A stretch of DNA of 64,000 nucleotides from Streptomyces sp. Ag109_O5-1 (GTDB lineage Bacteria > Actinomycetota > Actinomycetes > Streptomycetales > Streptomycetaceae), in NCBI RefSeq assembly GCF_003814875.1, contig NZ_RKQF01000001.1, positions 4,464,001 to 4,528,000 of the forward strand, given 5' to 3'. The translations under genes were made by a program, and so were the position numbers. Positions 58,336 through 64,000 of this stretch are shown piece after piece; position 1 is the first letter of the stretch; each line of letters starts with the position of its first letter. Below the pieces are notes generated by a model. The model was given only the letters and a program-made list of their open reading frames with translations, was not told the origin of the DNA and did not search any database.

Positions 58336-60453
58336 TCAGTCCGCAAGGAAGACACCCGCCTCCAGGCCGAACCGCAGGTGGTCGTCGAGGCGGCCGGCCA
58401 GGTCGGCCAGCCGCCTCGGTTGCCGCACGAAGCGGTACGCGCCCATCTCCGCGCCGTTCTCCGCGCCCTCGGCGATCTCCGCGGGGCAGTGTGCGGCGAG
58501 CCGCCCGAAGCCGGGCGCGGCCGGGTCGAGGGTGTCGAAGGCCGGGGCGACCCGGCCGGCCGCCGCGTCGTCGGCGGGCTGGCAGCGGTAGCGGCGCGGC
58601 ACGCGGGAGTCCGGTGGCGCGTAGCTGAACCGCAGGTAGCCCTGCTGGCGCCAGACGACCTCGGCGCGGTCGCGCAGGATGCTGTCACTGACCGTCAGGC
58701 TGCGGGCGGTGATGCGGCCCAGGACGGTGCTCGCCTCGATCCCGACGTCCGCCGGCTGCGCGTCGAGGGCGAGCCCGTCGGCGCGGGGACCGAGGATGCT
58801 GTCGGCCAGATCCAGCCTGGGGACGTCGTTCAGCCGGACTCCGGCGCAGACGGTGCGCAGCAGCCGTACGGCCAGCCGCGGATTGGCCTCGGCCGAGATC
58901 AGACCGCCGTCGGGGAGGGCGGCGGCGCGGTCGCCCGCCAGGGTGCAGCCGGACACCACGAGGCTGTCGAGGTTCCCGGGCGCGACGGTGATCCGGCCTT
59001 CGACCGACAGACCGTCCAGGACCAGCTGGGACGGCTGCGCCACCTGGCCGCCGGGGGCCGCCGCCTCGATGGTGCCGGTCAGATGCGGCCGCAGGCCGAA
59101 GGCGCCCAGGGCGGCGGGGCGTCCGGCGGCGGCCAGGACGATCAGCCGGCTGCCCGGCGGGATCAGGATGCGCCGGGGGCCGGTGAGGTCCTCGTCGTAG
59201 GTGGCGCTGTCCTGGACGGCGATGACGCCGACCTGTCCGGGGCGCGGGTCGGGACGCTCGTTCCAGGCGGTGACGGCGGCGCCGAGGGTGGTGACGGTGG
59301 GCACGGACGGGTCGCCGGAACCGGCGGGGTCGCGGCTCACGGCGATCTGCCAGTCGGGCGCGTCGGGCCAGGGGGTGCCGCCGGCGGCGAGGGCGGTCGC
59401 CAGGGTGGCCCGGCGGTCGTACGGCCCGGCGCCGAGGTTGCCCGGGGAGCCGTAGGAGTAGGCGACGCGCACCCGCTCCGGCGCGATGCCGGGTGGCAGG
59501 GTGAGCCGGCCGAGTGCCGGGTCGACGGCGACCTGCGGGGCCGCGCCGTCGGACGGTGCGGGCGGGCGGTCCCAGCCGGTGAGGTCGGCGCAGATCAGCC
59601 GGGCCGGCTCGACCGGGCCGTCGGGCAGCGTGACCGTCAGCAGCGGGTCGGGTCCGTCGAGCAGGGTGGACGGGGATCCGGCGCGGAGCGCCGTCAGTTC
59701 CTGATGCAGCCTCAGGCGGCGCAGCGGGGCCGGGGCGTCGGTCTCCTCGGCGGGGGCCGCGGCCGAACGGGGGCGGCTGAACAGCGGCAGGTCGCGCCCG
59801 GCCGGGTCGAACGTCCAGCGGCCGGCCGCCGCGTCCACCGCCCGGGCGTCCACGCCGGTGCAGGGATGGGCGGCGAGCCGCCACAGGTGCAGGCCGACCA
59901 CGCCGATGTTGTACCGGCCGCGTCGGCGGTCGGCGTGGCGGACGTCCACGGTGCGGGAGGTCCGGTCGAAGGGGGTGCCGATGAGGGCCAGCCGGGCGGT
60001 GTCCCGCAGGTCGGGGGTGCGGGTGTCGCCGGGGCGCGGATGGTTGACGTTCTGGGTGGTGCCCAGCAGCCGGAAGTACTCCACGACCCGGACCGGCCAG
60101 CCGGTGATGTCGCGGGCGGCATCCTGCAGCTCGCCGGGGGTGCCCTTGCGCCGCCGGTCGGCGAGGGTGTGGGCGACCAGGGCACGGCGCGGGACCGCGC
60201 CGCCGGGGCCGCCGGTGAGGTCTCCCGGCCCTCCCCGCCCCAGCAGGTCGGCGAGGTAGGGCAGCACCCATGCGGCGCAGGTCTCGACGAACCAGTTGTC
60301 GTAGAGCCCGTCGATGTCCTCGCGCAGGCGCAGCAGTTCCTCCTCGACCACCTCCAGCAGGGACCGCAGGGGGTGGCCGAGTTCGGCGTCGCGGCTGCGG
60401 TGGACCTCGGGCAGCAGCCGGTAGACGGGGCGGTCGGGGTCGGCGGGGGTCAC
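58336..60453 (-). CDS. Tail protein I-like baseplate wedge protein with beta-helix region
   Basis: A 705-residue protein. The N-terminal ~130 residues (YRLLPEVHRSRD, DNWFVETCAAWVLPYLADLL, GTPGELQDAARDITGWPVRV) match the gpI/Afp12-like wedge domain. The remainder contains short repeated strands resembling a right-handed parallel beta-helix (LVLDGLSVEGRITV, LDSLVVSGCTLAGDRAAALP). The GTG at 60453 overlaps the J-like stop by four bases (GTGA). Confidence 0.85.
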   Translation of the reverse strand: MTPADPDRPVYRLLPEVHRSRDAELGHPLRSLLEVVEEELLRLREDIDGLYDNWFVETCAAWVLPYLADLLGRGGPGDLTGGPGGAVPRRALVAHTLADRRRKGTPGELQDAARDITGWPVRVVEYFRLLGTTQNVNHPRPGDTRTPDLRDTARLALIGTPFDRTSRTVDVRHADRRRGRYNIGVVGLHLWRLAAHPCTGVDARAVDAAAGRWTFDPAGRDLPLFSRPRSAAAPAEETDAPAPLRRLRLHQELTALRAGSPSTLLDGPDPLLTVTLPDGPVEPARLICADLTGWDRPPAPSDGAAPQVAVDPALGRLTLPPGIAPERVRVAYSYGSPGNLGAGPYDRRATLATALAAGGTPWPDAPDWQIAVSRDPAGSGDPSVPTVTTLGAAVTAWNERPDPRPGQVGVIAVQDSATYDEDLTGPRRILIPPGSRLIVLAAAGRPAALGAFGLRPHLTGTIEAAAPGGQVAQPSQLVLDGLSVEGRITVAPGNLDSLVVSGCTLAGDRAAALPDGGLISAEANPRLAVRLLRTVCAGVRLNDVPRLDLADSILGPRADGLALDAQPADVGIEASTVLGRITARSLTVSDSILRDRAEVVWRQQGYLRFSYAPPDSRVPRRYRCQPADDAAAGRVAPAFDTLDPAAPGFGRLAAHCPAEIAEGAENGAEMGAYRFVRQPRRLADLAGRLDDHLRFGLEAGVFLAD

Positions 60454-62936
60454 GGCACCAGCTCCGTCACGGTGATCCGGCCGGGGTCGGCCAGCAGCAG
60501 CTCGGCGGTGAGCACCCCGGTCCGCCCGAGGCGGGCAGGGCGCGCGACGAGCACCTCGGCGACGGCGCCACTGTCGGGGGCATCGACGTCGGGGGCATCC
60601 ACGAGGTGCAGCGCGCGTACGGTGGCGGCCAGCACGCCGGGCACCTGCTGGACCAGGGTGAGCACGCCGGAGGCGGGCACGGGCCGGGCGAAGTCGCCCC
60701 GGTCGAAGGAGTAGGCCGTGCGCAGCGCCTCCTGCACCGCGTCGGCGACCTGCCGCCACTCCCGGTCGGGGGCGGCCAGGACGGCGACGGTGACGGCGAA
60801 GGACAGCGGCCGGTAGGTGTCCAGGCCGAGCCGGCCGGGTGGCCGTCCGGCCGCGTCCAGCGCGGCGCGCAGGGCGGCGAGCGTGTCCGCGGGCACGTCC
60901 GCCCCGCCGGGGCCGGCCACGGTGAGGTGCACGAAGGGGCGGCGCGCGCCCGGCAGGGCCGTGGCCGTGGCCTTGGCGATGCCGGCGAAGGTGCGGGCGA
61001 AGTCCTGGTGGTCGCCGAGGGAGACGACCCGGTCGAAGGTGCGCACCGACAGCGGCGCGGCGGTCCTGCCGTCGTCCAGCCCTTCGGGGGCGGCGCCGCC
61101 GGTGGCGGGCACGGGGTTCGTCACGTCCCGGATGCCCAGCGGCCGGACCGGGAGCAGGGAGAGCGCCCCGGCGGCCACGTTGCCCGCGGGGCCGGTGCCG
61201 CTGCGGTAGTCGGCCCGGACGTTGTCCTGCCCGGACGGCAGGCGGGCGCCGCGCTCGCCGTCGCCGAACAGTACGCCGGCAGAACCGTCGTCGCCGATCC
61301 TGACCACGTACCCGCGGTCGTGGGGGCCCAGCTCGTACAGCGAGGCGGCCTCGGTCCACTCGACGTCGTCGACCCGGACGCTCAGCGAGTCGCGCACCCC
61401 GCCGGGCACCGCCGCGGTGGTGTGGGTGAGGTCCCCCCGCAGCAGGGTGAAGCCCTGGTTGCCCCTCGCGCCGTCGCCGCTGCCGAGCACCTCGTCGGTG
61501 ACGCTCTCCCCGGCGGTGGCGGCGACGACGTTGCCCAACACCCGTACCGAGGCCGGATCGAGCGGCAGCGCGAGCGGCTCGGCGAGGGTGAGCCGGGTGC
61601 CGTCGGCGGTGACGGCGCTGTCGGCGACGGCCACGGGCTGGGTGGTGGACCGGCCGTCCGGGGTGCTGCCGGTCACCATCACGGTGCTGCCGCGGGTCAG
61701 TACCAGCGGCCGCTCCAGCAGCAGGCCGGTCCCGGTCACCGGTGCGGTGACCGGCTCCTCGGCCAGCCGGAGGGGCTCGCTTCGGGCGTCGACCGTCGTG
61801 GTGCGGCGGTCGAAGGGAGCGATCGGGCCGGAGCCGCGCAGCCGCAGCCGGGTGGTGGTGGCGGTCAGGCCGAAGTCGGCGGCGGCGGAGAGGTCCGCCG
61901 TCACGACCTCGTACAGCTCCACCAGGCCCGGGGCGCGCAGCACCAGCCAGGAGCCGGGCAGCACCTCGGGGTAGGGCGCGTCGAGTTCGAGGACCGGCCC
62001 GACGCCGTCGGCGGGGTCGGCGAGCGCGAACCCGGGCCACTGGGCGGGCAGTGGGGTCGCATCACCGCCGTCCGCCGGGCCGGGGGGCGCGTAGTTGCGC
62101 CGGACGGTGTCGGGCATGATCCGCCAGTCCGGGGCGTTGTGGCCGAAGACCGCCGCCCGCTGCCGGAACGCGTACACCTCCACCGGCGCGGGATCGCCCG
62201 TGGCGGACGGGTCGGTCAGGTCCAGCGGCTCGTCCCAGCGGACCAGGGTGGTCGCCGGGCTCCCGGAGGCGTCGGCGGGGTGCGGCTCGACCTCGGTCAG
62301 CACCCGCAGTTGCCACGGCTGCTGGCCGTCCGGGCGGCGGACCAGCAGCGGGTCGCCGGGGCGCAGGCCGGTGGTGACCCCGTCGAGCAGCACCTGGGCG
62401 GCGCCGGTGGTGATCCGCTGTGTGCGGCTCAGGCGCAGTCGCAGCGCGTTGCGCTCGGCGCGGGCGGTCAGCTCCTCGGCCGTTTCGAAGGTCTGGGGCA
62501 GTTCGCCCTGGCCAGGGATGCTCTGTACCCGGGTGCCGGCCGGGACGACGGCCTGGGCGCCGGGATCGACGACGTCCTCGACGGTGAAGGACAGCCAGGT
62601 GGCGGCCGCGACACCGGGAGCGAGTTCGTAGCCGATCGCCCGGGCGAGTTCGAGAACCGACCGGCGCTCGGTGGCAGTGCGCAGATAGCCCTCGCTCGCG
62701 ATCCGCTCCTGGTAGAAGGTGACGATGTCGGCCACCGTGGCCCACGCGTCCAGCAGGGCGACCGCGGGGTCGTCCGTGTCCTGCCGGGTCAGGGCGGGCA
62801 GCCGCAGGCGCAGGGCGGTCAGGGCGCGGTCCAGCACCTCGGCGTGCGTGCCGGCGCGGTGGGACAGGCCGGTGCGGACCGCCGGGCCGGCGGACGGCCC
62901 GGCGGCGGCGGGCGCCGCGGTGTCGTCGGGGTTCAC
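60450..62936 (-). CDS. Baseplate J-like wedge protein
   Basis: An 828-residue Afp11/gpJ-like putative baseplate assembly protein. It has VALLDAWATVADIVTFYQER and IASEGYLRTATERRSVLELA near the N-terminus, the beta domain FGDGERGARLPSG, and the conserved segment ATALPGARRPFVHLTVAGPG, ending in a helical and beta region. GTG start overlapping the upstream gene by four bases. With the next gene it makes a pair of J-like wedge proteins. Confidence 0.9.
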   Translation of the reverse strand: MNPDDTAAPAAAGPSAGPAVRTGLSHRAGTHAEVLDRALTALRLRLPALTRQDTDDPAVALLDAWATVADIVTFYQERIASEGYLRTATERRSVLELARAIGYELAPGVAAATWLSFTVEDVVDPGAQAVVPAGTRVQSIPGQGELPQTFETAEELTARAERNALRLRLSRTQRITTGAAQVLLDGVTTGLRPGDPLLVRRPDGQQPWQLRVLTEVEPHPADASGSPATTLVRWDEPLDLTDPSATGDPAPVEVYAFRQRAAVFGHNAPDWRIMPDTVRRNYAPPGPADGGDATPLPAQWPGFALADPADGVGPVLELDAPYPEVLPGSWLVLRAPGLVELYEVVTADLSAAADFGLTATTTRLRLRGSGPIAPFDRRTTTVDARSEPLRLAEEPVTAPVTGTGLLLERPLVLTRGSTVMVTGSTPDGRSTTQPVAVADSAVTADGTRLTLAEPLALPLDPASVRVLGNVVAATAGESVTDEVLGSGDGARGNQGFTLLRGDLTHTTAAVPGGVRDSLSVRVDDVEWTEAASLYELGPHDRGYVVRIGDDGSAGVLFGDGERGARLPSGQDNVRADYRSGTGPAGNVAAGALSLLPVRPLGIRDVTNPVPATGGAAPEGLDDGRTAAPLSVRTFDRVVSLGDHQDFARTFAGIAKATATALPGARRPFVHLTVAGPGGADVPADTLAALRAALDAAGRPPGRLGLDTYRPLSFAVTVAVLAAPDREWRQVADAVQEALRTAYSFDRGDFARPVPASGVLTLVQQVPGVLAATVRALHLVDAPDVDAPDSGAVAEVLVARPARLGRTGVLTAELLLADPGRITVTELVP

Positions 62937-64000
62937 GCGCCGCCCTCCGTCAGGAAGTCGATCCGTCCGTGCTCCGGCCGGCTGGGGTCGTTCATGCAGC
63001 GGGCGACCTCCTGGCGGCCCATGGCGATCAGCCCGGCCGCCCGCTCGCCCGCGGCCGGCCGTCCCCAGCGCCGGAAGCGGTTGGGGCTGGGCGGGGTGTC
63101 GTCGGTGTCGATCCAGAGCACGCCGGGGACGGCCGAGGCGGCCGCGACCATGTGGCTGAGATAGACCGGCCGGCCGAAGGCGAGGTTCGCGGGGTGGAAG
63201 AAGCCGGGGGTGCCGTCGGCCCGCAGCCCGGCGCTGAACACCTCCAGCAGGTCCCGTCGCACGTCACTGCCCAGATGTCCGGGCGCGACGTGCACCGTCA
63301 GGACGATGTCCAGCGACACCGGCACGACCGCGGTCACCCGTACGTCCCCGCCGGCCATCCGGTAGCCCTCCAGGTACGCGGCGGCCTGGGCCCGGAACGC
63401 GCGGTCCGCCGGCAGGCCGTCGGCGCGCTCCACGGTGACCGTCTCGGTGTACCAGGAGCCGGTCCAGCGACGGGCGGCGACCGCCTGCCGCACCTGCGCC
63501 AGACGGCCCGTCACCTCGGCGTAGTCGGCGTCGGTGACGGCCCGCTGCCGGACCCGGAAGGCTTGCGGCGCCCATTGCCTGACCTGCTCGACCGGTTCCG
63601 GGTCGGTGCCGCCCGCGGCCGGCAGCGGGTTGCCGACGCGGACGCCGGTGACCGGCATGGACAGCCGGGTGAGGGTGTCGCGGCCCACGTTGCCCGCCGT
63701 GCCGCCGCCGGTCCGGTAGGCGGCGGTGAAGGCCGTCCCCGGGACGGGGGCGCGGCCGCCGTCCCCGTCGCCGAAACGCAGGAAGGCCCGTCCGTCGTCC
63801 TCGGTCTCCACGACGCACTGCGCGGCGTACGGGCCCGCGTCCAGCAGGTCGCGCACCGCGGTCCAGGGGCCCGTCCCGTCGTGCAGCGCGTCCAGCGCGG
63901 GCAACGCCAGTGCCGGGTCCACGGCGAGCGCCTCGGCGGCCGGCCGGCCGAGCGCCCGCCGGTGGTCGTACGGTACGGCGTGGGCGAGCCCGGGGCGCGC
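62933..64000 (-). CDS. Second baseplate J-like protein (5' end outside the window)
   Basis: The C-terminal 355 codons of a putative baseplate assembly protein, open to the window edge. Motifs repeat those of its neighbour: FRRWG preceded by a beta domain, FLRFGDGDGGRAPVPG, AYRTGGGTAGNVGRDTL, VTDADYAEVTGRLAQVRQA. It ends with a Cys/Arg-rich tail. An internal ATG at 63922 is not the true start. Upstream, off-window genes should include gp25-like, LysM and VgrG-like components. Confidence 0.85.
   Translation of the reverse strand, partial: ARPGLAHAVPYDHRRALGRPAAEALAVDPALALPALDALHDGTGPWTAVRDLLDAGPYAAQCVVETEDDGRAFLRFGDGDGGRAPVPGTAFTAAYRTGGGTAGNVGRDTLTRLSMPVTGVRVGNPLPAAGGTDPEPVEQVRQWAPQAFRVRQRAVTDADYAEVTGRLAQVRQAVAARRWTGSWYTETVTVERADGLPADRAFRAQAAAYLEGYRMAGGDVRVTAVVPVSLDIVLTVHVAPGHLGSDVRRDLLEVFSAGLRADGTPGFFHPANLAFGRPVYLSHMVAAASAVPGVLWIDTDDTPPSPNRFRRWGRPAAGERAAGLIAMGRQEVARCMNDPSRPEHGRIDFLTEGGA

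Noticed and set aside
46846..64000. Tail genes as part of an integrated prophage
   Set aside because: No capsid, portal, terminase, integrase, lysis or replication genes are seen, while DUF4255, DUF6519 and the AAA ATPase are eCIS hallmarks.

Overview
The window is high-GC actinomycete chromosome, almost certainly Streptomyces. Codon third positions are nearly all G or C, GTG and TTG starts are common, rare in-frame TTA codons occur, and short interspersed repeats typical of Streptomyces lie between genes. No tRNA, rRNA, CRISPR array, insertion sequence or phage head/packaging gene was found.

Layout. (1) 0-8.3 kb, minus strand: the 5' part of an oligopeptide ABC transporter operon (DppC-like permease, lipoprotein, start of a DppB-like permease), then typA with a clear terminator, then a second peptide-binding lipoprotein. 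(2) 8.5-12.5 kb, plus strand: a small conserved gene followed by sdhC, sdhA and sdhB of a five-helix, mycobacterial Sdh1-type succinate dehydrogenase. (3) 12.4-27 kb: mixed housekeeping and accessory genes: kinase-fold phosphotransferase, GH18-like membrane protein, coiled-coil membrane protein, PAS/GAF/SpoIIE phosphatase and a separate anti-sigma-type ATPase, Nudix hydrolase, GntR regulator, septum-formation-like protein, a coupled pair of serpins, a short-chain dehydrogenase and a histidine-kinase remnant. (4) 27-36 kb: beta-galactosidase with a divergent LacI regulator and a perfect operator, an SNF2 helicase, a GT39-type membrane glycosyltransferase and a PH-domain protein. (5) 36-40.2 kb: a compact peptide-processing locus: M50-type membrane protease and E1/ThiF-like adenylyltransferase on the minus strand (each with an N-terminal region resembling a PqqD-like peptide-binding domain), divergent from a 25-residue peptide gene and an M14 carboxypeptidase. 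(6) 40.2-45.6 kb: PCD/VOC fusion, frameshifted MerR gene with a textbook promoter, an FtsX-type ABC exporter and a small membrane protein. (7) 45.7-64 kb: a phage-tail-like contractile injection system (eCIS).

The eCIS region starts with a SARP-type regulator divergent from the sheath gene. The plus operon encodes sheath, tube, a Cys-rich assembly protein, a repeat-rich proline protein, the DUF4255 terminator, an AAA ATPase and then an unrecognised two-repeat protein that is a good cargo candidate. A convergent minus operon encodes fibre-like, DUF6519, tail protein I-like and two baseplate J-like proteins and runs off the window. The regulator carries two adjacent TTA codons, and the ATPase and candidate cargo one each. 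Direct heptamer repeats precede the sheath promoter. This suggests developmental (bldA) control of injection-system production.

Most novel candidates: the 36-40 kb peptide/E1/protease locus, and the eCIS candidate cargo with its TTA/SARP control.
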